A stretch of DNA of 64,000 bases from Acidobacteriota bacterium. GTDB taxonomy: Bacteria > Acidobacteriota > Terriglobia > Bryobacterales > Bryobacteraceae. This document shows, piece after piece, positions 17,648 to 27,316 of the stretch. Both the position numbers and the translations under genes were made by a program. Location of the stretch: the NCBI GenBank assembly GCA_016201205.1, contig JACQDF010000169.1, positions 47,740 to 111,739 on the forward strand. The letters are read 5' to 3'. The notes beneath the pieces are model-generated. The model was not told the origin of the DNA. It made no database searches and saw only the letters and a program-made list of their open reading frames with translations. Every line of letters starts with the position of its first letter. The stretch's first letter is position 1.

Positions 17648-20600
17648 CTAAAACCGATACCGAAGCGCCATCTGAAACACCCGCGGCGGCCCCGCCGACG
17701 TGATCCGCCCCGCCGCCGGCGCCGCTATATTGGCGTTTGGATTATCCAGGTTCACCCGGTTGAATGCATTGAACGCCTCCACGCGAAACTGCACCCGGTG
17801 CCGCTCGCGCACTAAGAAGTTTTTCACCACCCCCAGATCCACCACTGCTTCTCCTGGCCCCTCAATCAGATCCCGCCCCGCGTTCCCATACGTCCCGGCT
17901 GCGTTTTGCCGGAATGCGTTCGGATCAAACCACCGGGCAATCAGATCCCCTCGCGTGCGGCCGGCTGGCAAAAAGGGATTGCCCGCCAGATCGGGCCGGT
18001 CCTGATTGAGGCCCGTGCCCGAATTGTCGCGACCACTCACCACGTTGAAGTACAGCCCCGACTCCAGCGAAACGATTCCGTTCAATTCCCATCCGCCCAG
18101 CGCGTGACGGATCACCGCAGAATTGCCCGGCAGCCGAGGCAGCTCCCAGATGAACGAGCCTACAAACCGGCTTCCGATGTGATTCGCGGAAATCGCTTTC
18201 TCCCTGCTGAGATCGATTCCATCCTGCGGATCAGCCAGGTTGTCGATGTTCTTCGACCAGGTGTAACTGGCCAGCACGGTCAGCCCCTTTGTCATCCGTT
18301 TGTTCACGCTGAGCTGCATCGAGTGGTACGTGCTGTTGCCCTCCGCGCTGCTCAGCCCGATTCCGGAGAAGTCTGGAAACACCCGCCGCTGTTGCAGCGA
18401 GCCGGGGCGCCCGAAGACGCCCGGATTCACCTGCCGGGTCGTCTCCAGATGATTCCCCTTGCTGGCTACGTAGGCCGCCTGCGCCACCCAACTCTGATAA
18501 AACTGCCGCTGCACGCTCAGGTTCCACTGCTGGACGATCCCATTGCGAAATCCCGCATCCCATCCGCCGGTCGAAACCGGCCTTACAAATTCGAATTTCG
18601 ACCGGTCCGCATCCGTCTGCGGCGCCGTGAACGGATAGGGATTCCCTCCAATCGTGCGATACGGATCCGCCATCCCGCCGGGCACAGGGTTGATGCTCAA
18701 GTTCAGCACATAGCCCGGGCCTCCGCCGCCGATCTGCTGCAACGCCCGCGACGCATAGAAAATCCCATATCCTCCGCGAATGCTGTTCTTCCCGCTTCCT
18801 GTCGGATCCCACGCCCATCCGATCCGCGGCGCCAGGTTGCCCCAGAAGTTTCCAAAGCCGTACTTGTCCGGAACCCCGGAATCTTTCGCCCAGTATACCA
18901 GCCCCACGGGCGCGCGCGGGAAATAGGCCGACTGCTGCCCCGCGCGGAACATCGCGCCCGTTCCCCGCTTGTCCGGCGGCGGCAGGAATGGGTCCCAGCG
19001 CAGGCCCAGATTCAGCGTCAGCCGCCGCGCCAGCTTCCAGTCGTCCTGCGCGTACAGGCTGATCTCCTGTCCGACCGGAAAGCTGTCCGCGCCCGAGCTC
19101 TGGACGACGCTGTCCGGGCGGCCGATCATCAGGTCCGCCGCCGAGTCCCCCGTGATCTGCCCCCGGAACGCAATCGCCGGATCCCCCTGAAACCGCTCCA
19201 CCCGGTCCACCTTGTCATAGCGCCACTCGCCCCCCACCCGCAGCAAGTGCGACCGCCTGGTGATGCTCAAGTCTTCCTTCACGTGAAAGAAGTGGCGCTC
19301 CTGAAACAGCGGATGCCGCGTGAACGCGTTGAAGTACCCGATCACGTTGGTGTCCGTCGCCGCCACTGTGTCCTCGAGGTGCGCCCGTACGATCCCCGAG
19401 CCGAAATCTCTCCATCCTTTGTTCCCCGGCGTGATGGCGGCCTGCTGCCGCCGGATATTCTGCACCGTGACGGTGAGGCTGTTCACCGTTGCCGGGTTGA
19501 CGATCCACGTGTCGCCAATCGTGCCGTTCCAATTGCGGTACACGATCGACGCCAGCAGGTTCGGAATCGTGCCCACCGCCTGCCTGGTGTTATTGAAGTT
19601 GTACAGCAGCCGGCCGCTCAGCCGGTGGCCGGGCGTCAACTGGTGATCCACCTTGCCGACCCCCTGCTCGTCGTCAATGCTCTGCGCGCTGGCAAAGCTC
19701 AGTAATCCGTCCGGCCGGTTGGGCAGCGGAATAAACGTCTCGAGAAACTTTTGCGACGGCGCGTACAGCCGGCTCGAGGGAATGATGTTACCGGCGAAGT
19801 TGCCGCCGTTCGGATCCCGCAACTGCGTTCTCAGCCCGGAGAAGTCGCCGCGGCGCATCGCCTCGGTCGGGACGATCGCCGTCGTCACGCTTGGCGCGCT
19901 GCGCTCCTTCGTTCCCTGGTACGACCCGAAGAAAAACGTGCGGTCTTTACGGATCGGCCCGCCCGCCGTCCCGCCATACTGGTTCCGCTTGAATGGCGGC
20001 GCTTCGTTGGCGAAGAAGCCGCGAGCATTCAGCTTCTCGTTGCGCAGATACTCGAACAGCGTACCATGCAACTGGTTCGTCCCCGATTTGGTCACCGCGC
20101 TTACGAAGACTCCTGAATTGCGTCCCTTGTCCGCCCCGTATCCATTCGTCTCGATGCTGAACTCCTGCAGCGCGTCCGGGTTCGGGAACGGCGCCGGCGT
20201 ATTGAAGAACGGATCGTGGTTGTCGCCGCCATCGAGGGAGTAGTTGTTGGAACGGAAGTTCGACCCGTTCACCGCGATCGTTTCGTTCTGCTGCTGATCG
20301 CGGCCCCCGCGCCGCCCCGCCCCGGCCACCAGCGTCTGCAACTGCACCGGATTGCGCCCATTCAGCGGCAGGTCCGAAATACGACGCGAATCGATCACTT
20401 CCCCGACCGTGCCGGTTCGCGTTTCCACCTGGGCAGCCTGCGCCTCCACTTCGATGCGCTCGGTTACCTGCCCCACTTGCAGCGCAATGTCGATGCGCCG
20501 GTTCTCGCTCACTTGCAGCAGAATGTCCGTCTCGATTTGCTCTTTGAACCCGGCCGCCTGCGCCCGCAGCGTGAACGTGCCCACCGGCAACTGCACAAAC

Positions 20601-20779
20601 ACGTAGTCCCCGCTCGAGTTCGTGATGGTCTGGCGTGACGTGCTGGTGGCCGCATGGATCACCGTCACTGCCACCCCCGGCGCCACTGCTCCGGTCGCGT
20701 CCGTCACAGTTCCGAAAATCGTCGCTGTGCCCTGGCCCCAGGCGGCCGTGCACGCCCCCAGCAGAATCGCCCACCTCAT
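17648..20779 (-). CDS. TonB-dependent receptor-like outer-membrane protein with carboxypeptidase-regulatory domain (Oar-like)
   Basis: 1043 residues, the usual size for this acidobacterial family. A signal peptide (MRWAILLGACTAAWGQ) precedes a carboxypeptidase-D regulatory-like beta-sandwich (about 20-100: GTVTDATGAVAPGVAVTVI...GDYVFVQLPVGTFTLRA). A plug domain follows (DSRRISDLPLNGRNPVQLQTLVAG...NNYSLDGGDN), then a long beta-barrel ending in QMALRYRF. An AGGTGG site precedes the ATG. The family is thought to take up large or complex substrates; no substrate can be assigned. It lies 13 bases after the M20 amidohydrolase gene, in the same orientation, so they may form an operon. Confidence 0.92.
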   Translation of the reverse strand: MRWAILLGACTAAWGQGTATIFGTVTDATGAVAPGVAVTVIHAATSTSRQTITNSSGDYVFVQLPVGTFTLRAQAAGFKEQIETDILLQVSENRRIDIALQVGQVTERIEVEAQAAQVETRTGTVGEVIDSRRISDLPLNGRNPVQLQTLVAGAGRRGGRDQQQNETIAVNGSNFRSNNYSLDGGDNHDPFFNTPAPFPNPDALQEFSIETNGYGADKGRNSGVFVSAVTKSGTNQLHGTLFEYLRNEKLNARGFFANEAPPFKRNQYGGTAGGPIRKDRTFFFGSYQGTKERSAPSVTTAIVPTEAMRRGDFSGLRTQLRDPNGGNFAGNIIPSSRLYAPSQKFLETFIPLPNRPDGLLSFASAQSIDDEQGVGKVDHQLTPGHRLSGRLLYNFNNTRQAVGTIPNLLASIVYRNWNGTIGDTWIVNPATVNSLTVTVQNIRRQQAAITPGNKGWRDFGSGIVRAHLEDTVAATDTNVIGYFNAFTRHPLFQERHFFHVKEDLSITRRSHLLRVGGEWRYDKVDRVERFQGDPAIAFRGQITGDSAADLMIGRPDSVVQSSGADSFPVGQEISLYAQDDWKLARRLTLNLGLRWDPFLPPPDKRGTGAMFRAGQQSAYFPRAPVGLVYWAKDSGVPDKYGFGNFWGNLAPRIGWAWDPTGSGKNSIRGGYGIFYASRALQQIGGGGPGYVLNLSINPVPGGMADPYRTIGGNPYPFTAPQTDADRSKFEFVRPVSTGGWDAGFRNGIVQQWNLSVQRQFYQSWVAQAAYVASKGNHLETTRQVNPGVFGRPGSLQQRRVFPDFSGIGLSSAEGNSTYHSMQLSVNKRMTKGLTVLASYTWSKNIDNLADPQDGIDLSREKAISANHIGSRFVGSFIWELPRLPGNSAVIRHALGGWELNGIVSLESGLYFNVVSGRDNSGTGLNQDRPDLAGNPFLPAGRTRGDLIARWFDPNAFRQNAAGTYGNAGRDLIEGPGEAVVDLGVVKNFLVRERHRVQFRVEAFNAFNRVNLDNPNANIAAPAAGRITSAGPPRVFQMALRYRF

Positions 20780-20792
20780 AGCCCACCTGCCT

Positions 20793-22043
20793 TTACTTCC
20801 CTAATGCCTCCAGCAACAACGCCGCCCCTGTTTTCACCCCCGCCACCAGCGCGTCTTCATCTATATCAAATTCCGCCGTATGATTCCCTGCCGTCAGCCC
20901 GCGCGCCATGTTCCCGCCGAACAGCCAGTAAAAGAACCCCGGGATCTCCTTCTGGTAATACGAAAAATCCTCGCCGCCCATCACCGCCGGCGTCGAGACC
21001 ACATTCGCTTCCCCGATCGCCCGTTTCATCACCGCCGCGCTCCATTGCGCCAGACCCGCTTCATTCGCCGTCACCGGATACGAGAACGAGCCCCACCGCA
21101 GCTCATACTTCGCTCCGTGCGCCGCCGTGCATCCTTCGAGCGTCTGCCGCATCATCGTCCGCACGCCTTCGCGCACGCCCTCGCTGAACGTGCGGATCGT
21201 CCCCCGCATCTCGACGCTCTCGGCCACGATGTTGTGCCGGTTGCCTCCGTGAATCGTGCCGATCGTCAGCACCATCGGCTGCATCGGATCAATCTGCCGG
21301 CTGCGAATCGATTGCAGCCCCAGCACGCACTCCGACCCGACCGTCACCGCGTCAATCCCCTGGTGCGGCCAGGCCGCGTGAGACCTCTTTCCGCGAATCA
21401 CGATCGTGAACTCGTCCGCCGACGCCAGCGCCGGCCCGATCGAGTACCCCACTGTGCCCGCCGGGCCCGCCGTTCCCACATGCAATCCGAAAATCACCTT
21501 CGGTCGCGGATTGTCCAGCGCCCCTTCCTTGATCATCAGCGGAGCGCCGCCCTCTTCCACTTCCGGCGGACCTTCCTCGGCCGGCTGGAAGAGAAACTTG
21601 ACGCCTCCTGCCATCTCGGCCCGCATCCCCGCAAGCAACTCCGCAATTCCCAGCCCGACCGCCATGTGCACATCGTGCCCGCAGGCGTGCTTCACTCCTT
21701 TGTTCCGCGACTTGTAGGGAACCTCGATCGTTTCTTCGACCGGCAGCGCATCCATGTCCGCGCGCCATGCCACCACCGGCCCGGGCTTGGCGCCCTTCAG
21801 CAGCGCTACCACGCCATGCCGCGCTATGCCCGTCTTCACTTCATCGAACTTCAGCGCCCGCAGCTTCTCCGCGATCGCACGTCCGGTGCGCTCTTCGCGA
21901 TTCGACAGCTCGGGATGCATGTGGAAATCGCGCCGCGTCTCGATCAGCTTCCCCTTTAACGCCGCGGCCGCCATCGCGATGCGTTCCTCGCGCGTCTGGC
22001 CGGCCAGGCTCCACATGCAGAGAGAAAGGAATGCCCATGTCAT
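20793..22043 (-). CDS. secreted M20 family amidohydrolase (M20D)
   Basis: A 416-residue zinc amidohydrolase with a signal peptide (MTWAFLSLCMWSLAG). Family landmarks are RRDFHMHPELSNRE, the metal site HACGHDVHMAVGL, the catalytic glutamates in FLFQPAEEGPPE, a ligand in IFGLHVGTAGPAG, the dimerisation-domain loop IHGGNRHNIVAESVEMRGTIR, and a last ligand near NHTAEFDIDEDAL. M20D members remove acyl groups from amino acids or peptides (hippurate- and amino-acyl-hydrolase-like). The export signal places it in the periplasm, next to a receptor it could serve. Confidence 0.92.
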   Translation of the reverse strand: MTWAFLSLCMWSLAGQTREERIAMAAAALKGKLIETRRDFHMHPELSNREERTGRAIAEKLRALKFDEVKTGIARHGVVALLKGAKPGPVVAWRADMDALPVEETIEVPYKSRNKGVKHACGHDVHMAVGLGIAELLAGMRAEMAGGVKFLFQPAEEGPPEVEEGGAPLMIKEGALDNPRPKVIFGLHVGTAGPAGTVGYSIGPALASADEFTIVIRGKRSHAAWPHQGIDAVTVGSECVLGLQSIRSRQIDPMQPMVLTIGTIHGGNRHNIVAESVEMRGTIRTFSEGVREGVRTMMRQTLEGCTAAHGAKYELRWGSFSYPVTANEAGLAQWSAAVMKRAIGEANVVSTPAVMGGEDFSYYQKEIPGFFYWLFGGNMARGLTAGNHTAEFDIDEDALVAGVKTGAALLLEALGK

Positions 22044-22079
22044 GGGTTCCAGTGTACGAAAACCGGGTCGCGGCCGCCT

Positions 22080-23876
22080 TCAGCGGCGCTTCTCCCAATC
22101 GAGATACGCCAGCCGCACCTCTCGCGCGTTCGCCCAGCGGATTGCGCCCGTGCGCACAAAGTCGTGATCGATGGCCGCCAGCCAGCGCTCGAACATCGGC
22201 GTTGCGGCGGCGAAGTCGCGCACCTTTTTCGAATTCACGGCGATGTACCATGTGTTGACACGATCGGATTTGGCGAACGCGAGCTGGCGGCGCAGGTATT
22301 CGGTGGCGACCTGGAAGTCGCGATCGTCGAGTGAAGGCGGCGGGTCGATGCGATCGAGAGGGCGGTTCCAGAGGCCGGTCATCTGCCGCTCGTGCAGTTT
22401 TTCCAGCTCGTCGATCGAGTCGCCGGGGATGTAAATCAGCTTGCCGGCGGGGTCGTGTTTCAGGAAAGCCGCCGTGGATGCGATGCGCCACGGATGAACG
22501 CGATCGGCGCGATTGTATGGGACGGTCTCGTGATCGAACACCGAGCCCGGCGTCACATCCGGCATGAGAATCGAGAAGAACCCGAGCGTAACGTCGATGC
22601 CGTTCGCGATCGCGTCCTCGACCCAGTTGCTGTTGCCGCGGCCCCAGTGACCGAACAGGTAGACCGGCGTGGCGCCGGATGCGCGGATGGCGTTCAGAGT
22701 ATCGCGGCTGAGTGCGCCATGGGGGAAGCCGCCGATGGCGAAGTTGCACTGCTCGAGTTCGGTGAGCAGCGAGTCGCGCGCTTGCTCGATCGCGGTGACG
22801 AAGCCCGGCTCGACGTCGAGATTGATCCGTGCATTGTGCCTGCTGAACACTCGACACAGCGCGCGAAGGCCGCCGGCCACCTGCCGGTAGCGCCCGGCGC
22901 TGACCTGGCTGCCCTCTTCGACGTGGATGACGAGGCTGATCAGCATCGGGTTCACCGGCGCCGCCGGCGCGTCGAAAACCATCTCTTCGATGAACCGGAT
23001 CACACGCGCCGGATTTTGCGCCAGCCGGCCGGGCAGGAGCCCGATCGTGTCGCGATCCGTATGCCGGATGTTCACCGGGCCATCGCCGCCGCGGACCCAC
23101 GGCGAGCCGGCGTTGAGGGCGGTGTTCAGCGCGTGGATCGCGTGGCCGTAATACCAGTTGTGGACATGGTCGAGCTCGCCTTGCAGCCGCAGGTAGCGGC
23201 AGCGCAGGTTCTGCATCAGGCGGAAGGCTTCGCGCTCGGCCCAGTAAGCTTCATCGTTGAGGGAAGCGCCGACAAATTGCCGCGACATCCACTCGCCCTG
23301 TTTGTCCTCACTGGGGAATGGCGGCACGGCTGCCATCGTGCCCGGAATGTTGAGCATCAGCACGTGCCGGTTGGTCGGCCCTTCGGCGTCGATCCAGAAC
23401 TTGACCTTGGCGCCGCGGTGGAGCGCGCCGGCTGCCAGGATGTTGCCGCTCGAAAACGAGATCAGGCCCACGCCGGCGGGATCGACATCGGGTCGGGTGG
23501 CGACGTAATCGAGCAGTTCCTTGAGCTGCTGCTGGCGCTCGGGTCCATACTTGTCCTTGACGGCGTCGGGCGATGGGTTGTTCTCCGTTCCGGGGAAATC
23601 GAACAGCGCGATGGCGATTCCTTTTCGGACAAGCAGGTCCGGATCTTGGATGCCGATGCCGCGCATGCCGTTGGCGGCCCCGCCCCACGGGATGACGTAG
23701 ACGACGGCCGGGGAACGGGTGGGGGGCAAGGACCGGCCCACAGGATGATGGAAGACGACATGCATGGACTGGCCGCCGGAAAGGGGAATGCGGAGATCCT
23801 CGGCTACCAAGGCGGCAGCCATGGCGGCAGCCAGGGCGGCGATCAGGAGCAGCAGTTTTGACACTAATGAAATCAC
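22080..23876 (-). CDS. secreted fusion of alpha/beta hydrolase and polysaccharide-deacetylase-like domains
   Basis: About 598 residues. The N-terminal half (about 20-290) looks like an alpha/beta hydrolase: VVYVIPWGGAANGMRG, a nucleophile elbow GLISFSSGNILAAG (variant of GxSxG), and a late His region ELDHVHNWYYG. The C-terminal half (about 300-590) resembles NodB-like/polysaccharide-deacetylase barrels: MLISLVIHVEEGSQ, FAIGGFPHGALSRDTLNAIRASG, VDVTLGFFSI and YIPGDSIDELEKL. A signal-like segment (LLLLIAALAAAMAAALVA) follows the GTG start at 23874-23876. An alternative GTG is at 23862-23864. The longer track frame to 24218 only shadows the divergent gene. Function unknown; probably trims extracellular glycans or esters. 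Confidence 0.68.
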   Translation of the reverse strand: MISLVSKLLLLIAALAAAMAAALVAEDLRIPLSGGQSMHVVFHHPVGRSLPPTRSPAVVYVIPWGGAANGMRGIGIQDPDLLVRKGIAIALFDFPGTENNPSPDAVKDKYGPERQQQLKELLDYVATRPDVDPAGVGLISFSSGNILAAGALHRGAKVKFWIDAEGPTNRHVLMLNIPGTMAAVPPFPSEDKQGEWMSRQFVGASLNDEAYWAEREAFRLMQNLRCRYLRLQGELDHVHNWYYGHAIHALNTALNAGSPWVRGGDGPVNIRHTDRDTIGLLPGRLAQNPARVIRFIEEMVFDAPAAPVNPMLISLVIHVEEGSQVSAGRYRQVAGGLRALCRVFSRHNARINLDVEPGFVTAIEQARDSLLTELEQCNFAIGGFPHGALSRDTLNAIRASGATPVYLFGHWGRGNSNWVEDAIANGIDVTLGFFSILMPDVTPGSVFDHETVPYNRADRVHPWRIASTAAFLKHDPAGKLIYIPGDSIDELEKLHERQMTGLWNRPLDRIDPPPSLDDRDFQVATEYLRRQLAFAKSDRVNTWYIAVNSKKVRDFAAATPMFERWLAAIDHDFVRTGAIRWANAREVRLAYLDWEKRR

Positions 23877-23895
23877 AATGATACTATCGCAGCCA
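23858..23895 (+). promoter_or_regulatory. candidate promoter giving a leaderless transcript, possibly bidirectional
   Basis: TTGACA (23858-23863) is followed by -10 candidates GATACT (spacer 16) or TACTAT (spacer 18), and the ATG of the propeller gene follows the -10 by about 7-9 bases. There is no ribosome site before that ATG, so a leaderless mRNA is likely. The -10 block ATACTAT reads ATAGTAT on the other strand, directly before the GTG of the divergent gene, with TTGCCC about 19 bases further up. The two start codons are only 19 bases apart. Confidence 0.55.
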
Positions 23896-25793
23896 TGCGT
23901 TTCCTGGGCAAGACTGCCCTGGGGCCGGAGCCGGCCAACACGGTGGGCATCTACGGCGTGGTCGCCGTTCCAGAGCGCAACCGGCTGTTCTGCTCGAATC
24001 TGCACACACCCTGGCTGACCGTGATGGACACCCAGCGGCGCCTCTTTGTGGGCACGATTGCACTCGAGGAGCGCGAGCAGCGCGGGCTCATGGAGATGGC
24101 GCGGCATCCGCGCACCGGCCACGTCTGGGTCGCCAACGAGCTGAAGCACTGCCTGTATGTCGTGGATCCGGTGGTGGAGAAGCAAATCGCCGTCGTCGAG
24201 ACGGGCCGCGAGCCGCACTGCCTCGATTTTGATTCAAAGACAGGCCGCCTGTTCGTGTGCTGCGGCGCTGACAACGCGGTGCTGGTTCTCGGGCCGGACC
24301 ACAAGCGGCTTGGCATGATCAGTGTCGGGAAAGCGCCATGGGGTGTGGCGGTGGATGCGACCCGGCGGCGTCTCTTTGTCGTGTGCCAGGGCGATGCCAC
24401 ATTATGGCGGCTGGATCTGGACCGGCTTGAGCCGCTGGGGCGGCCCATCCCGCTCGGCAGGATGCCGCGGTCGGTGGCGGTGGATCCGAAAGACGGCAAG
24501 GCGCTGGTGGCGCACCGGCGCGAGCGGCGCCTGCTGGCGATCGACGGCGCTTCGGGCAGCGTCCTCGGCAGCGCCGAGATCGAGTGGGACGCAGTCGGCG
24601 TCACCATCGACGACCGCTATCGCCGCATCTACGTCGTGAACCGCATGGGGCGCCTCGAAGAGGAAATCGGCCAACCGGCGACGGTGAGCGTGATCGACGC
24701 CGAGCACATCCGCACGCTGCGGCACGTCAAGGTGGGCAAGATCTCGCATTATCTGGCGCTTGATGAGCGGCACGCCTACGTGGGCAATGAGGATTCGCTT
24801 GACGTATCGGTGCTCGATCGCGAGCGGATGGAGGAGATCGCCCGCATCCGAGGCCTGGGCCAGACAGTGGATGAGCTGGTGGTGCACCCCGCGAATGGAC
24901 GTATTTATGTGCCCAGCCACCTCACCGGGGAAGTGATCATCGCGGATCCGGCCGGGCGGCGCGCGGTGGCGCGCGCCAAAGTGGGTAGCTGGCCGAGCGG
25001 CGTTGGAATCGACAGCTTCCGCGGGCTGGTCTACGTGACCAACATGGACAACGGAACGGTGACGGTGCTCAGCGACCGCGATCACAGCCAGGTGGCGGAA
25101 ATCGATCTGGGCGTGGGCACGAACAAGATTCACCGGCTGTGGTCGCGGGTGGCGGTGGACGAGCAGCGCGGCAAGATCTACGTGACCTTGACACGATTCC
25201 ATGGCGTGGCGGTGATTGACAGCGCCACTGGCAAACTGGTTCACCGCGCAAAGCTGGGCGAGGACAATCCGGACACGCAGGCGGCCTATGTGCGAGCGTT
25301 CGAGCTGGCGGTGGCGGTGGATCCGGAAACGGGGCGGGTTTATGTGCTGAACGGGCACAAGGCGCGCCTCTCGGTGGTGGACGGGCCTGCGGTGGACTTG
25401 AGCGCGCTCGAACTGCCGCTCGAGCGGCGCTACAGCCCGTTTGCGTCGCTGGCGGTGGATGCGACCCGCAAGCGCTTGTTTGTCTACAACTGGATCATTT
25501 CGACTCAGACGCACAAAGTAATCGGCTCGCTTCCGCGGGAGACGGCGACCGGAGTCACCGCCGTGGATGCCGGGCGCAACCTTATCTATGCGCATGGCCT
25601 GCGCGGGCTGAGCGTGCTCGATGGGAAAGACTTTCGTCAGGTGGCGTTTCTGCCGCTCGAAGCCGAGCCCGGCGGCGAGCCATCGGACTTGCGCACGCTG
25701 TACGCGGTGGACCACGCCCGCAAGCGAATCCACGCCGTGCGCCATATCATGCTGACAAGCAATGAGCTGGAGACTTACGAGGTGAACCTATGA
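23895..25793 (+). CDS. YVTN/NHL-type beta-propeller repeat protein
   Basis: A 632-residue protein made of repeated 40-50-residue blades of the YVTN type (for example GVAVDATRRRLFVVCQGDATLWRLD, SVAVDPKDGKALVAHRRERRLLAID, GVGIDSFRGLVYVTNMDNGTVTVLSD, AVDATRKRLFVYNW). Roughly ten to twelve blades can be counted, enough for one or two propellers. Unusually for this family it begins MRFLGKTALGPEP without a signal peptide. Either it is cytoplasmic or the true start differs. It overlaps the next gene by four bases (ATGA) and is divergent from the hydrolase-deacetylase fusion. Molecular partner unknown. Confidence 0.8.
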   Translation: MRFLGKTALGPEPANTVGIYGVVAVPERNRLFCSNLHTPWLTVMDTQRRLFVGTIALEEREQRGLMEMARHPRTGHVWVANELKHCLYVVDPVVEKQIAVVETGREPHCLDFDSKTGRLFVCCGADNAVLVLGPDHKRLGMISVGKAPWGVAVDATRRRLFVVCQGDATLWRLDLDRLEPLGRPIPLGRMPRSVAVDPKDGKALVAHRRERRLLAIDGASGSVLGSAEIEWDAVGVTIDDRYRRIYVVNRMGRLEEEIGQPATVSVIDAEHIRTLRHVKVGKISHYLALDERHAYVGNEDSLDVSVLDRERMEEIARIRGLGQTVDELVVHPANGRIYVPSHLTGEVIIADPAGRRAVARAKVGSWPSGVGIDSFRGLVYVTNMDNGTVTVLSDRDHSQVAEIDLGVGTNKIHRLWSRVAVDEQRGKIYVTLTRFHGVAVIDSATGKLVHRAKLGEDNPDTQAAYVRAFELAVAVDPETGRVYVLNGHKARLSVVDGPAVDLSALELPLERRYSPFASLAVDATRKRLFVYNWIISTQTHKVIGSLPRETATGVTAVDAGRNLIYAHGLRGLSVLDGKDFRQVAFLPLEAEPGGEPSDLRTLYAVDHARKRIHAVRHIMLTSNELETYEVNL

Positions 25794-27316
25794 AGAGCCT
25801 GCTGGTGTTTGTTCTGGCCGCTGGAGCGGCATTCGCGGCCGCGCCGCGCTACCTCTACATGTTCCACAACATCAATTCGTTTCTGGACGAAGAAGACCAG
25901 AAGCTGGCGGTGGAGGCGTTCCGCTCGATCGAAATGGTAGGCCGCAAGCACGGGATCACGGTCGAGCATTTCTTCACCGGTCTGAGCTTCCAGATGCACC
26001 GCAAAGTATCGCCGGAGCTGCTCGAAGAGCTGAAAAAGAGCGGCCGCGATTATCATCATCACGGCGCCAACCGGCCGCCGATGCCGTTCCTGATCGCGCG
26101 CGTGGGAACCAAACCGTGGCCGGAGGCGATCAAAGTCGTGGAAGACTACGAAGGCTGCGCGCTCGATCCGCAGAGCGGGAAAGTGGATTGCTCGGGGACC
26201 GGCGGGCTGAAGGCGATGGTCGATTACTTTGGACGGCCTCCGCTGTCGACTGGGCGTTTTGTGCGGGCGCCGATCGCGGCTTCGATCAAGGACAGCTACG
26301 GGGTGCGGATGGGCGTGGGTACGCACGACTGGTTCGGTCTGTCTTCGTCATGGCTGTGGTACATGGGCATGCTGAACCGGCCCGATGACGCGTTTGTGCA
26401 TCCCAACTGGGACTTCATGGAATGGGCGCGCGCGGATTGGGCCGCCAGGCGAGGGGAGGATGCATCGAAGCTGCCGCGCAACAACCCTGCCGAGCCGGTG
26501 GACCTGTTCGTGAAGATCGAGCAGCGGCTGGCGCAACTGGATCCGGACACAGCGGCGTTCCTGGTCTTCGGCTTCCACAACAATGATTTGTTCGGCTACA
26601 ACCAGCAGAACAGCCGGCGCTTCCCGCCGGAGTACCGCAAGTTTTTCGTCGAGAAGATGGACGAATTCCTGGGATGGGCTGTCGGGAAAAAAGGCTTCCG
26701 CCCGGTGACGCTGCGCAAGGCGTATGAGATGGCGAAAGCGAACGACGCGCCGCCGGGGGCCGGCGACGCCAAGGCGATCGCGGCCCAGATTATTGAGTCC
26801 GTCGAGAAGAAAGGGACGCTTCCGCTGACGGTGAAAGGCTCGCGGGGCGGGCATTCGCTGGCCGAGGCATGGCAGTTGCTGGCGGCGAAGGTGTCGGGAA
26901 AGAGCGCGCCGGTGCGGGATCTGCTCGGCCCGACGGAGATGGCGCCCAAGCTGAGCGAGGCAGTGACGTTCTCAGCAGCCGAGGTGCGGGCGGCGGCCGA
27001 GGCGTTGCCCCAGGCCAAGTCGATTCCGGCGGCGGCGCCGGTGGCGGGCAGGATGGTGAACGCGGCGGAGTTTCTCTACGCGATGGCGTGCGTGGCGGGC
27101 GGCGCCGGCAAAGCGACTGTGAAGCCGCTCGAGCTGGCGCCGCCAGTGAAACCGCGCCAGGAGCGCTTCGACGACGTGCTGTCGCTCTTGCAGATGTGGA
27201 CGCTGAAGCCGGCGTACTTCGACAAGCGCGGCGGCAAGCAGCAGCTTGCGACCAGCGTGGACATCAACATCCGCGGGCCGGGCCAGACGCGGCCGGGCCA
27301 GCGGCCGCCGTTCTAA
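25790..27316 (+). CDS. secreted protein with deacetylase-like barrel and Ala-rich C-terminal repeats
   Basis: 508 residues with a clear signal peptide ([17 protein letters not shown]). The N-terminal 320 residues look like a (beta/alpha) deacetylase or glycosidase-like fold: [57 protein letters not shown] see no canonical NodB metal triad. The C-terminal third carries two similar motifs, [15 protein letters not shown] and [15 protein letters not shown], reminiscent of pseudomurein-binding-like repeats. It is coupled to the propeller gene by an ATGA overlap, so the two probably act together. Enzyme activity is not provable by eye. Confidence 0.6.
   Translation: MKSLLVFVLAAGAAFAAAPRYLYMFHNINSFLDEEDQKLAVEAFRSIEMVGRKHGITVEHFFTGLSFQMHRKVSPELLEELKKSGRDYHHHGANRPPMPFLIARVGTKPWPEAIKVVEDYEGCALDPQSGKVDCSGTGGLKAMVDYFGRPPLSTGRFVRAPIAASIKDSYGVRMGVGTHDWFGLSSSWLWYMGMLNRPDDAFVHPNWDFMEWARADWAARRGEDASKLPRNNPAEPVDLFVKIEQRLAQLDPDTAAFLVFGFHNNDLFGYNQQNSRRFPPEYRKFFVEKMDEFLGWAVGKKGFRPVTLRKAYEMAKANDAPPGAGDAKAIAAQIIESVEKKGTLPLTVKGSRGGHSLAEAWQLLAAKVSGKSAPVRDLLGPTEMAPKLSEAVTFSAAEVRAAAEALPQAKSIPAAAPVAGRMVNAAEFLYAMACVAGGAGKATVKPLELAPPVKPRQERFDDVLSLLQMWTLKPAYFDKRGGKQQLATSVDINIRGPGQTRPGQRPPF

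Noticed and set aside
22892-24218. Long N-terminal extension of the hydrolase-deacetylase ORF to 24218
   Set aside because: The added residues are the reverse shadow of the propeller gene; the signal-like segment begins at the GTG near 23876.
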